Positions 22,042 through 32,681 of a stretch of 48,491 nt of DNA are shown piece after piece. Location: NCBI GenBank assembly GCA_037178675.1, contig JAYMGJ010000679.1, positions 1-48,491 of the forward strand, in the 5' to 3' direction. This DNA comes from Scleroderma bovista (lineage: Eukaryota; Basidiomycota; Agaricomycetes; Boletales; Sclerodermataceae). Numbering within the stretch: position 1 is the first letter of the stretch; every line of letters begins with the position of its first letter. Both the position numbers and the translations under genes were made by a program. The notes under the pieces are model-generated. The model worked only from the letters and a program-made list of their open reading frames with translations, was not told the origin of the DNA and did not search any database.

Positions 22042-23168
22042 TGGCAATGGGGTACAGTGATGGATCTGTTGACTCCAAGGCATTCCACTGTTTCATGACA
22101 GAGGGAATGACATATGTGAAATACAGAGAAGTTCTGTTAAAAAAACAAGTGTTTATCCTATCACATTATCTCACTGGTAAAGCACATGAATTCTATGTAC
22201 GCGAAGTGTTTGGACATCCGTACCATTAGAGATTGTTGAAGTTCTTCTGTGAATTATTCAACTACTGCTTCCAGTTGATTACCGAATTAAGCTTCAAAAG
22301 AAATTGCACTCATGTTACCAGGGCAACAAGACTGTTCACGACTACCTATACGAACTAAATGAGATGTGGAATATGATAAGAGAGGTGGACGAATGTACAA
22401 AGGTCCACAAGCTCTGGTTCGGTTTGTGCAGGGAGATCCAGCATGATCTCTGGTGAGACAGGCTGAATCCTGAGATCATGTCACTGCGGTCAGTGATTGC
22501 AAGCACAGAAATCATCGAGATTGCACAGTCAGTAACTGGAGGACCCGAATTGAAGAATAAACAATAGGGGACCTCACCAGTTGTCAGGAGTGTGGCCACG
22601 ACTTCAGATGGCAAATGCCAACACGAGTGCCAGAATGAGGATGTCCAGCCAAGAAGGACCCAAAAGAGTCCCTGAGAGATCAATGACCACAGGAAAAATC
22701 CAGTTGGTCAAGATTGGAGAGGTGATACAATAGTAGACCTGCTGAATGAAGAACCAGTAAGGCTGCCAGACCAAAAATGAGCAGCAAAGAGCAGGAATGG
22801 CACAAGGCCAAAGGACTCTGCTTCATATGCCCTAAGTTTGGACACTTCTCACTAAACTGTCCTGAATGAAATGAGGTTCCATCAACATCAGATGAGTCAC
22901 CAAGTATTGAAAACTTCAGAATCAACATTGATTTTGGCAATGTCAAGAACCAGCATAAGCTGTCAACATGCTCACAAAACTGTGAATTGACCGTCAACAA
23001 TATATATATCCTTTGGCAACAATGATGAGTCTGACAACGACATTGAACTCGATGAGTTACCTGAGATTCCAACTGATGATCTTGACACTGAAAGCGACAT
23101 CATATTGAGCTATCTGGATGATGAGACCAGTATGGAAGAAGATACTTGGGAGTACCTTCCGTGGAGGA
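22042..23168 (+). pseudogene. gag: Ty3/gypsy-type gag relic with CCHC knuckle
   Basis: Readable pieces in changing frames follow Gag order. First come ILSHYLTGKAHEFYVREVF, FFCELFNYCF and NKTVHDYLYELNEMWNMI. Then follow KVHKLWFGLCREIQ and LRSVIASTEIIEIAQSVTGG, and finally a zinc knuckle CFICPKFGHFSLNC (CX2CX4HX4C) near 22815-22860. An acidic stretch (ELDELPEIPTDDLDTESD) ends it. There are several stops and frameshifts (for example TAG after FGHPYH and TGA after QHDLW). No protease or RT follows, because an LTR-like sequence starts directly after it, so pol has been lost. Confidence 0.65.
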
Positions 23169-23171
23169 AGC

Positions 23172-23551
23172 CTATCAGCAAACATGCCCAAACCTAGCAC
23201 AACCTAGCAAGCCTCAGAAGAATCCAGGGTCCCTAGCAGTGCTGTCTGGCTAGCGCCTGTTAGGCAGTACTAGATCTCGTAGAGCCTTGCAACACTTCGT
23301 GCCATCTTCAGGCTAACCTTCCCAGACCTAGCTAGACTCTGCCATATCTATTCAGACCTAGCAAGTTCTATCATGTCCATGCTAGCCCTTGTGAGAGCAA
23401 CACCCATTCATACATCCTATTGCTGGAACTCGACTCATTCATGCTAGCCCTTGCAAGGACTCAGCTCACTCATTCTTTGTATATTAAGTAGTTGCAATGA
23501 TACGCACTTTGTCATATCAATGCAATACTAGAGTATGGAGCGCACATTACA
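23172..23551 (+). mobile_element. LTR-like sequence following the gypsy gag relic
   Basis: It begins TATCAGCAAACATGCCC and is rich in CCTAGC words. It contains TTGTATATTAAGTAG as a possible TATA region and ends near CGCACATTACA. The position directly after gag suggests an internally deleted element. The boundaries are estimated. Confidence 0.4.
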
Positions 23552-23559
23552 AGTCTGCA

Positions 23560-26098
23560 TACTCGAGTCCATCAACCAGATTTTTGCCATCCTCCGGACC
23601 TAGCACATCTTCATCACTGGACACCTCGCCAGCCTCCTTGTCCTCCAGCACCTGGTCCAGTCCAGAGTAGCCATACTCCATCTCGTCACCAAGTCCATCG
23701 TCAATGAGGCATTCAGAGCATGCAGGATCATTGTCCCCCATTTCTGACTCGCCTGAGGCCCTCACTCTCATTGCCACTTTCTTCAGACATGCTTGAGTCA
23801 TCCATAGGTGTCTTCGCCATACAGCTCTTGATTGTCCAACTGAACAACTTGACCATGACTGTGAGTGTGTTCCACCTGTTTTTCTTCTTCTTGGAGACAT
23901 CGCTGGGCATCTGGCCTAGTAGCGAGGTCTTTGACTGGGATGGATCTGGTATTGCCAATCCTGTACCAGGAGCGGCCCTGATAGTAGACACAGAGGCTGG
24001 TTTCTCATGGATGACCTCCTTCTCCGAGGGAACGCACGACGCCATGAATCCATTGCCATGGTCTGAGCTTGACCCAAAGATCTTCGCCAGACTGAATTTG
24101 TCAATCAAAAGCCCTTTCCGGTGACGACTTGATCCCGATCTGGACCTCCAGAGTGCCAGTGCCAGGGGGACTCGCAGGGGACACTGCAAACATGGGCATC
24201 TGTGCCTGCACTGTGTCACGATCGCACATCGCCGACATCAGGCCGTGTCCAGGTGCTGGTGGTGTCTTGATATGGTGTGACACAGGTGAGTGGTGTGCTA
24301 CGTCAACGGTGGGCTCCTTGTCCTTACAACAGGCGAAGCAACAGGAGCAGAAGCACCGGGAGCAGTGACAGCTCGGGCGCCCGCAGTTCGCCAGGATACT
24401 CCACTTGAATCGTATGTCGGAGCCTGCTTGGGCCCTTTTTCTTCAGGTCGGGTTGGGCTGTAGCCGTTCTTGTAGCAATGGTATCAGCAGCGGCACTGGA
24501 GTGGGCGTCTTTGACGGGTACAACCGAGGCCGGGGCATCGTCCGGCGTCGAAATCGTAACCGGAATGCTGACTGACGGTGGAGGCGCAAACAGATCGTCA
24601 TCAATAGGTGACGTTGGTGATACAGCGAGAGACACAGGGTGGCGCGACGATGCATTTGGTGGATGTGTGGGCGTGGAAGGAGACGAATACATCGACTGGT
24701 CAATCAGCGATGAAGTTCATACAGGTACTCTGGATGGGGCTGTGTGTTATCCCTGAACGAGTGGCTCCTCAGCTGCAGCAGCACCAGTGCCAGAACCAGC
24801 GATTGAAACACCCAACATGCTGTCCACACGTGCGCTCTGCGTGCGTGCGACCCGCACGGGCTCCTGCTGGCTCGCAGCAGCAGCAGCCTGCCGCATCTGT
24901 CTCTGATACGCAAGCCGCTTCATCTGATGCTGCTCCATCGCAGCCCTCTCCAGATCCTCCATGCCCTTTGAAAAGTTATGCGCATACCCCGCAAGCCACG
25001 GGTGAGCCATGATAGACCGCAGGTCCGCATGGCGCGTGGGGTCAGGGACGAGCATCATCGACAGACGATCTCGGGCTTCGGGGGAAACGTAGTCAGGGAA
25101 GGATAGAGGCATGTTGACAGTATATTTATACAGCAGATTGATGTTGTCTCCATCCGGATTGGCAGGGTCGTCATCGAAGGGGAGATACCCCGCCAACATA
25201 GCGTACAGAATGACGCCGCAGGAACATATGTCAACTGCAGAGCCGACATAGAGCCCTTCTGAAATAACGAGCTCAGGAGCAGCATAGCACGGCGATCCAC
25301 AGCTGGTCTGCATGAGATCGTCAGCACGATGTTCGAATCGGTGATGATGACGTTTCGATGGCGGTCGAGAAGGAGGTTTTCAAGTTTGAGGTCGCGATGG
25401 ACGATTTTCATTTGGTGGATGTACCATACGCCCGAGACAAGCTGGGAAAACAACTTGGCAGCATCCTTTTCTTTGAGGTGGCGGTGTGCTAGGATGTGGT
25501 CGAATAACTCTCCACCTGAGGCGTATTCGAGGATGATACCGATGTACTTGTCCGTTTCGATGACATCGTACAGGCGGACGATGTTGGGGAGCTTAAGGGT
25601 CTGTGTGCAGCCGCCATCATCGTCAGCGTCAGGGTAACCGGCACGGACGGAAAAGAAAGGGATGACGCACCCTCAGGACCTCGATCTCCCGCTCGACCTT
25701 GGACATCCTGAGCGACGGATCGATGCTTCCCCTGTGGATAATCTTGACGGCCACCTCCTCTCCCCACTGACAGTGCAGACCCAGCTTGACCTTTCCAAAC
25801 TCCCCCTCGCCGAGCATTTGCAGGAGCAGGTGAGGGCCAAGTTTGTGGATCGTGCAGCATGGGTGGGCGGTCGCGTAGGTTACGGCAGCGGGGTGCGAGT
25901 AGACATCGTGGTATGCTGGGCTGTTTGCAGGGGCAGCATCGTCGGCCTGGGACTGGTGTGTGTGGGAGGCTCGCTGCTGGCGACGAGACTGGGACTGTGA
26001 CTGCACGTGAGACTGAGACTGGGATGGGGACTGAGCTGAGACCGAGACGGGCCTCGAGACTCTCGACGGTGACGAGTCTGGAATCTGCAAACTGTTCA
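23560..26098 (-). pseudogene. KIN4-like CAMKL serine/threonine kinase, DFG segment deleted
   Basis: The ATG at 26096-26098 opens a Ser/Gln-rich N-terminus. It is followed by the P-loop LGEGEFGKVKLG, VAVKIIHRG with the catalytic lysine, and VEREIEVLR. Intron 25601-25670 (GTGCGT...ACAG) precedes TLKLPNIVRLYDVIETDKYIG and IVHRDLKLENLLLD. At about 25335 the reading passes from VIITD into a wrong frame: the DFGFANR-type segment is missing. Downstream the correct frame resumes with LMQTSCGSPCYAAPELVISEG and continues to HPWLAGYAH. The C-terminal tail MEDLERAAMEQHQMKRLAYQ is typical of KIN4-type kinases, which act in spindle-position control in yeast. A 63-nt intron (24696-24758) may join the Pro/Ser-rich tail, which goes on in broken frames to about 23900. 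The final acidic part (23890-23560) may be unrelated. Confidence 0.7.
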
Positions 26099-26437
26099 TC
26101 GTAAAAAAAAACATATACGATCCATTACACCGTATGTTGTATGTGGCTGACCACCCCTTATGTAATACTATTGGTGTACTCACTGGCGTCTCATTTGCTT
26201 TCGGACGTTGCTTTTGAATCTGATCAAATGGCTGGTAAGCTAATGATGTGCAGCATGGACTGTATACATGGACTGATGAGGAATCAGATTTTAGAACATC
26301 AATATTGTCTATGTCTACCAGCTCCTCTGACACATTTGGGGTGAAACGAGCGGCAGTGGCAGCGGCGGTGGCAACAGAAGAGGGCTCGACAGGTATGCAA
26401 AACTACACTGAGACACGGCTGGATCTGATCAAAGAGT
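26099..26437. other. Divergent intergenic region
   Basis: It lies between the kinase relic (minus) and the coiled-coil ORF (plus). A run AAAAAAAAC is present at about 26102-26110. No gene is supported. Confidence 0.35.
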
Positions 26438-26815
26438 ATGGTAGATTTTTCCAAGGAGATTGTATCAATTAAAGAGCAGCTGGCATCGGTGGACCAAAGG
26501 TTCACATCGATGGACCAAAGGCTCACATCGATGGACCAAAGGTTCACCCAAAGGTTCACATCAATGGATGAAAAGTTCACTGACTTGGACACTCAATTCA
26601 AAGTGCTGTCATCCACTGTCGATGCCATCCACCACTTCTTACAGGACCAAATGGCATTCAAAGCAGATAAATCAGATGTAGCTGGCGTGGATGCCAGGAT
26701 AAACAGTCTTGGGACTCGGGTGGAAGGCGTTGAGAACCAGTTGCAAGCATTGCATAAATCACAGACAGGCTTTTTTACATGGATGAAAGCCAAAATGACC
26801 AGCACTAGTAATTAG
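26438..26815 (+). CDS. Coiled-coil protein, 125 aa, function unknown
   Basis: It starts at a real ATG and ends in TAG. The N-terminal part contains tandem heptads from a 21-bp repeat (SMDQRFT/SMDQRLT, about 26485-26575), followed by LDTQFKVLSSTVDAIHHFLQDQM and VDARINSLGTRVEGVENQLQALHKSQ. Hydrophobic residues at a/d spacing run through most of the length, predicting one long parallel coiled coil. The C-terminus is basic. Small SMDxRF-type proteins like this are common in Agaricomycete genomes, but I cannot assign a role. Confidence 0.55.
   Translation: MVDFSKEIVSIKEQLASVDQRFTSMDQRLTSMDQRFTQRFTSMDEKFTDLDTQFKVLSSTVDAIHHFLQDQMAFKADKSDVAGVDARINSLGTRVEGVENQLQALHKSQTGFFTWMKAKMTSTSN
26485..26575 (+). 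repeat. 21-bp coding minisatellite
   Basis: About four units of TCGATGGACCAAAGGTTCACA, one shortened to CCAAAGGTTCA. The multiple-of-seven-codon period keeps the coiled-coil register. Confidence 0.8.
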
Positions 26816-26877
26816 AAATCTGTACACTAGTACTATCCAACATGTGCACTATAAATTCAATTGTATGTGTCCTTCGA

Positions 26878-27422
26878 TCATATTCGAGTCACACATCCTG
26901 TTGTACATAGACTCTGATGGTTGAAGATCACCTTCTGTGTCTTGTAGTAATGACCGTTGACCTCATAGACAAAATAAACCTTGTTCCCCTTGGGGTCCAG
27001 GAAATGTTGGATGGTCAGATCATAGCCAAGTTCCTCTTTGGTAGTGAACATCAATGAGAGCATGACCCAAATATATGTCCAGCAGTCCTAGACAGTTGAT
27101 CAACATTTGATTTCAGGCTGATTTTCCTCACCCCCGTAAACTTAAATTCCGGGGATTTGGTGGAGTGCAACTGCGAGAAGTACTGGACGGCCATCATATC
27201 ATCCTCGATGGTGATCTGGGAAGTTGTGAGATGAGAAGAGAAAGGAGCGTGTTTGAGGCATACAAAGCGCAAGGATTGATGAACTTGGTGAAGAGCACCA
27301 ACTATGCAGTAAGCTTGTGCTGCACGAGTGGGATGGCACATGGCACGGAAGACAAAACATCTACTAAAGTCAGAAAGAGTGATACCATCTTGCAGTTGCA
27401 TTTCTCCGCCAACGAGGGACAT
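26878..27422 (-). pseudogene. Probable FunK1-type kinase fragment
   Basis: The downstream exon reads TTKEELGYDLTIQHFLDPKG, then VYEVNGHYYKTQKVIFNH and a Cys/Thr-rich CTTGCVTRI. This resembles the region before and into the N-lobe of fungal-type FunK1 kinases (LGFDxTI, then RGTRxW-like). The upstream exon (27422 to about 27150) contains YCIVGALHQVHQSLRFVCLKHAPF. It is separated by a likely 44-nt GTGAGG...TCTAG intron. The catalytic loop is not present before the fragment ends at about 26878. The family assignment is from overall resemblance only. Confidence 0.4.
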
Positions 27423-28409
27423 TGTCCAAGAGCAGCTAACAGCTGAATCTCGTATGATGAAGGGTCAAACTTGTCCAAAGGCTTTTGCTCCTACACATTC
27501 TAGTGAATGAACAACTTCAGAGCCAGGAGGGTAACTTCATTGCAATGAAATATGGTAACTACTAATCGCCACTTTTACCTCAAGGTAACCTCAACCTCAG
27601 CTCACGGCAACACTACTCACAGTTGATACGATTGCAGACATTGATTTGGAAGATGGGCTGTTGGCGGCGGTGGTATCATCAGCAGGGTTCACCTCTCTGC
27701 TATCTGTTAAGACAGTGAGTACAGCATTGTTGGAGTGGACACCGTTTGTGATTGATGATGTGGGTGATGATGAGCACAATGGTGACCTTGACTTGGTTCA
27801 TGGTGAGGATGACAATCAGGTCATGGATGAGTTTAGTTGTGACTATTTTGACATTCGGAGCACTGACCTGTTGCTTGCGCAGGTCGACACTTTATGGTTC
27901 AGGACTGTCGGAAGCTGACAAGGAGGTCGTACGTGAAAGATGCACTTATGTTGTTTATTGGTCTCCCACTCCTGCAAAGACGTCATGACCCACCATCAAT
28001 TCCAGATCTCTTCAATGCAAAGCCAATGTGACATGTATATCATCGGGAGAGTGCATGATTGTTGTATTGTCAATCAATCTACATATATTATTATCATGCT
28101 GCTTTGCTTTTGCACATGATATTGCCCTCTGAATGAGGACATGCATTCTATTTTGTATATTGCAAATCCCATGCCAATCATGATCATTACTAGTCCTGGG
28201 CAATGCACTTCACGTTCAGACACACTCTCACTCTGCTATGCATGGAAACACTATCCATTTTCCCTGCTGAATTATGCAGCATGATCGCGTCTGTCTTAAC
28301 CCTCTCAGATCTTTCCCTTGAGATGTAAGTCAACATGAACTTTGTTTGCTGACCACTATCAAGTTTGCGATAAATCCTCAACCACACGAAGGCACAAGTC
28401 CCACAACGG
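27423..28409. other. Mostly non-coding; small acidic ORF 27646-27918
   Basis: Frame 27646-27918 (plus) is open and acidic (VGDDEHNGDLDLVHGEDDN), with no recognisable domain. Its context (no introns, no neighbours in phase) gives little support. The rest shows no gene. Confidence 0.25.
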
Positions 28410-28679
28410 ATGGTGTGGACAGACAATACCCAGGATGACACAAACTCACTGTCTATCCTTTCAGATTCCCCCCACCAGTCTCCAACAACTCTGACGATCA
28501 GCCTACTAACGAACCTGTGTCTTCACCTACTAGCAAGCCCAGCACTGACATTGCACCATGGTTGTACTCAGTTCGTTCGATACACCCTCTTCTTGCCACC
28601 CCAACATTCACCACCAGTTTGTAGCCTGATCCGCCTCAGAAACATTCCTTTGGCTTTGTTCACAAGCCATCACTTCCAT

Positions 28680-29369
28680 CCCTTCCCACATTCGCCCAAC
28701 TAAGCAGCTCCGGAGCCTCTTATAGAAGCAGAGGAAGCAACTCTCAGTCGTATCTAGCAGAGCCATTTGATACCTGCTCAACTGACTCTCGAAAGGGTAA
28801 ATCTCGCGGCTTCTTTACCGACATTATGCAGAAGCGCTCTCGGTCAAAACTCAGCCTGGACAGCAACAATACCATCATACCCTATCCCCCTATGAATGCC
28901 TCCCAGATATCTATGCCAGACAGTGCAGCATTCTATTGGTCTTACTCCCCTATGGGCTCTCTTTCACAGCCTTCTTTGAAGAAGGAGTCTCGGATAAGAA
29001 AACTACGTATGAGCAGAACACCTACACATCCTCCAAATGAATCGTCGGGCGAAACACCTTTCACCCTTGATACCAATCTGTCTGACATGGATGGCATCAT
29101 CAGGTCAGATGCACTGGCCGGTCCCTCCACAGCTTCAATATTGAGTGTTTTGGAGACCATGCCATCTGAACCCTTGCCTCTGGATCACTTTTCTTCATCC
29201 ATGTTCAGTAACCCATTTAGCCCAAGCTTGTCATTATCATCCAAATGGAGAGCCCATTACTTCCACAACTTCCATAAAATATCCCCAAAGACGATACCCA
29301 CTCTGTACCAAGATGGCCTTCAGCATAGCTCGTTGGACGCTTGGACTGCTCCAGAAAGTTGGGCAGTGT
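28680..29369 (+). pseudogene. Ser/Pro-rich regulatory-protein fragment truncated by element C
   Basis: The open reading begins before the ATG at 28826 (AQLSSSGASYRSRGSNSQSYLAEP, KGKSRGFFTDIMQKRSRSKL) and continues through Ser/Pro-rich sequence to LDAWTAPESWAV. It stops at a TGA formed at the junction with element C. No catalytic domain is present. The APESWAV-type motif and Ser-rich context recall the N-terminal regions of fungal signalling proteins such as adenylate cyclase, but I would not rely on that. The end at the element border suggests the rest of the gene was displaced or lost. Confidence 0.4.
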
Positions 29370-31421
29370 GAGTCAAAGTGTGGATTTGGGTTGAAGCAAT
29401 AACCCAAACACAACACCAACAAAGGACTACAAAAATGTGCGAGTGGTGGTTTACCTCCGTGGTGTCCAGAGAGGATGTGCTGAGGAGGGGGGAAGGGGAT
29501 CTACACCAACAGGGTGATGCAGACAATGATGCAGGATACTCCTGGGGTACAGGAGCAATAGATGATGAAGGGGATAGGGGTCTAGACTCTTCCTAAAGCC
29601 TAGGAAGTGTCAAAGCAGGGATTGGGCTGACAGAGACTGAAGTAGCGATACTACACCTAGAGGTTGGTGCAGAAAAGGGGCAGAGATGCCTCTGATGTCC
29701 AGAGGCAAGGAAGATAGACTGGTATGAAGCCTAGACTCCGCTTGAGCCTAGTAAAAAGAATAGATCTTGAATAACTTGGATAAACTTGACAATATTGAGC
29801 CTTTAGACCTTCACTGAAGCCTACAAGGACTCAAGGACTGAAGGGATACTGATTGAGAGAGTCTGAGAGAGGGATAATTTCGTGCAATTGGGTCTCTCCT
29901 CACTGGGCTGAGCACAGGGGTTTAAATACATGGGGGGGCACAGCATTAAAGTACAAAAAGAGAAGAGAGTAAGCAGAATTTGTCAAGGATTGGTAAGGGA
30001 TTGGTAAGAGCTTTGTAAGGGGTTTGTAAGTGATCAGTAAGCAAGGGATAAGCAGGAATGAGTAAGCTGCATGACAAGATTGATTGGTAAGGGAGTGAGT
30101 CATCAGCTGAGTAATATACCAAAAATGCGAAAGGGATAGAGTAATACTGATGACAAGAGAGCATCAGTAAGCAAGGGATGAGTCACTGCATAGCAGAAGG
30201 AGTCATTGATGCACAGCCTAAGAAGTTTGATGGGGGGGCTGTGTACCATCAGGAATTTGATGGGACAACAATGGGGAAGATCTGAGATAAACAGGGGGAT
30301 TGATCCGAGACAAAACAGCCACAAGAAGGGTACCAGGGGTCCAGAGGTCTTTTGGGGGGTCAGCATACACTAAGGTATAGTGCATGTGTTCTAGCGCCGC
30401 TGAAGCGCAACCATGGGCTCCCTTGATGAGCTCTCTTCTGGGAAAGAACGAGAGAGGGTTCTTCTTCCTAATAGCACTATAAAGTGGGGGAATAACTGTC
30501 ATGGTGCTGGGGGACGTCGTCTGAAAGTAGGGAAGCAGATAGAGTATTGAATTCGATGCATTGGGAAGCAAGATGAACGACAGAGGAAGATGGACATGGC
30601 AAGTATCTGGGAGGAAGGGACCATAGGCTGAGGGCTCAGGGGACACAGAGACGACCAGAGAAGACTTCTCAAGCTTGACAATAGACCTAAGATGACCAAA
30701 GTATGTCCTTGACGCAGGACTGACGAGGAGAACGCGCTGACCGAGAACAAGAGGGACTGAGGGAGCAGGCTGGGAAGATATGTGCCAGGCAGTGCACAGG
30801 AACTCTGGGAGAGGCTGTCCTAAGAGCAGGACATAGTGGAGATCTGCAGCAATAGTGGAGAAATGATCCAGAGAAAATACGGACTCCATAGTGAGCAATG
30901 AAGTGAATGTCTGGATTGCAAGGGGAATATCTCCGTGGGAAATGATCGGATTTGTGTCGGAACTTCAGAGGCAGATAGACCACGTTCTAGGCTCTCTGAC
31001 GGTATAGTCACGTGCCTGATAGCTTCAGAAATGATGGAGCTATTCAAAATATCGGAATGCCGGCACTGGGCACCTAAAAATGACATTTGGGTGCTAAAAA
31101 TCATTTCTTCTCTTTCTCCTTCATTTCTCCATCAATTCTTCGGCTTCTTTGATCGTTCTGGTATGGGAGTTGGACTGCAGATGTGTGCATTCCTTTCTCA
31201 TACCACAATTGACATTATTCCTTCAGTTTCTTCTGCTTCTTGGCGGTTCTCATGCAATAGATGACTGTCAGCATTGGCATTCATTTCTCACATCAGGATA
31301 GTCTTCTTGTGCAATAGATGGCTACGATGAGGGTCTGTCGTGCTTATCCTTCACATAAGGATCATTCAATATAGGTGTTATCTTCCATGTTCACTGTACC
31401 AAACCTGTTTGGTGCGTGACA
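29367..31421 (-). mobile_element. 2.1-kb LTR-like element, diverged copy C
   Basis: In element orientation it begins TGTCACGCACCAAAC (reverse complement ending at 31421) exactly like copies A and B, and it shares their U3 through the U3 ORF. Its second half (about 29370-30400) is different in sequence but keeps the same layout. It has 11-bp-spaced CTTACCAAT/CTTACAAA motifs, a TATTTAAA-like TATA region near 29920, a CTCAATCAG/TCAATATT U5-like part and a CACAC end. The left border is approximate and no exact target-site duplication is seen. Confidence 0.6.
30218..30889 (-). CDS. U3-borne ORF, copy C
   Basis: The first real ATG in frame is at 30887-30889 (MESVFSLDHFSTIAADL). It aligns without gaps over about 110 codons to codons 37 onwards of the ORF in element A, at roughly 80% amino-acid identity, then diverges and runs to a longer C-terminus. 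In this copy the upstream part of the frame has lost the ATG and carries a TGA. My hand count over the alignable 110 codons gives about 21 codons changed synonymously and 21 non-synonymously. Confidence 0.45.
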   Translation of the reverse strand: MESVFSLDHFSTIAADLHYVLLLGQPLPEFLCTAWHISSQPAPSVPLVLGQRVLLVSPASRTYFGHLRSIVKLEKSSLVVSVSPEPSAYGPFLPDTCHVHLPLSFILLPNASNSILYLLPYFQTTSPSTMTVIPPLYSAIRKKNPLSFFPRRELIKGAHGCASAALEHMHYTLVYADPPKDLWTPGTLLVAVLSRINPPVYLRSSPLLSHQIPDGTQPPHQTS

Positions 31422-31629
31422 TTGTGCACGACTGAGGTGGGCACAACCCTTTCCTTCTGCATTGTATGTTCATATACTCATTGTATTACCTAGCTTTCCC
31501 ACACTTGTATAGGTAATACACAGACATTTGTCGCTGTATCGCGCGCGACTGAGCTTTCCTGCACTTGTATAGATCTTTTAAGATCTCCCCCTTTGTGGAA
31601 TTGCCTTTGCAACTACAGGTGTTGAAGAC
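31422..31629. other. Flank between element C and the next gene
   Basis: It contains two copies of AGC/TTTCC(C/T)(A/G)CACTTGTATAG about 65 bp apart (near 31493 and 31552) and no gene. Confidence 0.35.
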
Positions 31630-32681
31630 TTCATGGGGTCTGTGATGGGCGTTGACGCACAAGATCTTGTTAGCAAGATGGAAGGCTTTGCAGCTCAAGG
31701 TATACAAGGTGAATACAGAGTTCATGTTACATAAACCAAGGACTAATATTAGCAGGGGCTGCCCAAAACCACCAGCAGTGGGTTTCACAAATCCGCAGTA
31801 CCATTCGCTAGATAGTCAATCAGAAACTTCGTGGGTACTGTTAGTACATGATAGAAGGCAGTGTATTGGTATGACAATCTTACCCAGAGCAGATTACTGA
31901 TGATCCAAATGTGAAAATGCAATGGGTACACTACTTTCGAAACATTGTCACACGCTATCAGGTTGCTGTGGAAGGGTGGCCAACAACTATTCCATTCGCA
32001 AATCTGAGCAGTGCATCAAGTTCCCTGTCTCAACTAGAATTGTTACTGTGGAAATGGGAGATGGGAGCCACTTACTGGAAGGAGTTGACTGATGAAGAAT
32101 TTGAGGAACTTCGACGAGAAAGAAATGAACAACTTGAAAGTGGCGCCGTCATGGAGCCTTCCCGCCGAACTCACTCTGATAAGGGTAAAAAGTGCACATG
32201 CAGCACAGCAGCTAATTCTGAGGATTCACTTAGGTGGTTGAAAAAGGTCAAGAGTGCAGCCACAGTCAACGATGAGGATAGTGAGGGGGGCAAAGAACAG
32301 GTCAGTGGAGAGCAGGTTGGCAAAGAACAGGTTGGCAGAGAGCAGGGTGGCAAAGAGCAGGGTGGCAAAGAGCAGGGTGGCAAAGAGCAGGGTGGCAAAG
32401 AGCAGGGTGGCAAAGAATAGGTTAGTGGCAAACAGGGCAGCAGAGAACAAGCTGGCGAGGAACCAACACATCCGACACTGCAGCACGAGTTGGCAACAAC
32501 AACCCTGGAACCAGCAAAGGGACTAACCCTACAATTGGAATGAGCACTGCCACTCAGAGTCTACCTGGCACTATGCCAGTTCCAGAGCTTGACTTCCATA
32601 ATGCCTTCTGTAATGAAGCCATTTGGAAAGAGCTCGCTGATCAGATAATGAACTTTGACAGCACTTCATTGCCTTTCTAGA
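31630..32681 (+). pseudogene. Agaricomycete repeat-family gene of unknown function with GKEQ minisatellite
   Basis: Exons near 31630-31710 (VEDFMGSVMGVDAQDLVSKM) and 31755-31818 (GAAQNHQQWVSQIRSTIR) lead to a main exon beginning at about 31892 (QITDDPNVKMQWVHYFRN). The main exon continues with VTRYQVAVEGWPTTIPFANLS and LELLLWKWEMGATYWKELTDEEFEELRRER. This block is characteristic of an unnamed, multi-copy gene family in Agaricomycetes. The exon then enters a 15-bp repeat coding GGKEQ and stops at TAG (32418-32420). Beyond the repeat a second frame still reads TMPVPELDFHNAFCNEAIWKEL to a TAG at about 32681, which looks like the original C-terminus. Repeat-length change probably threw the frame. 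Confidence 0.5.
32285..32460 (+). repeat. Minisatellite, 15-bp unit GGCAAAGAGCAGGGT
   Basis: At least six near-identical units in the middle, flanked by diverged ones (GGCAAAGAACAGGTT, GGCAGAGAGCAGGGT, GGCAAAGAATAGGTT). It codes GKEQG in the plus frame, and one unit carries the terminating TAG. Confidence 0.9.

Noticed and set aside
28826..29369. Naming the Ser/Pro-rich fragment as adenylate cyclase
   Set aside because: The resemblance rests on a short APESWAV-like motif and general composition. No diagnostic domain is present.
29364..31426. Exact target-site duplication for element C
   Set aside because: Candidate flanks (CAGTG / TTGTG) match at only three of five positions. I could not support one.
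32171..32486. Minus-strand Leu/Ala/Phe-rich membrane-like open frames
   Set aside because: They are antisense readings of the GGKEQ minisatellite.
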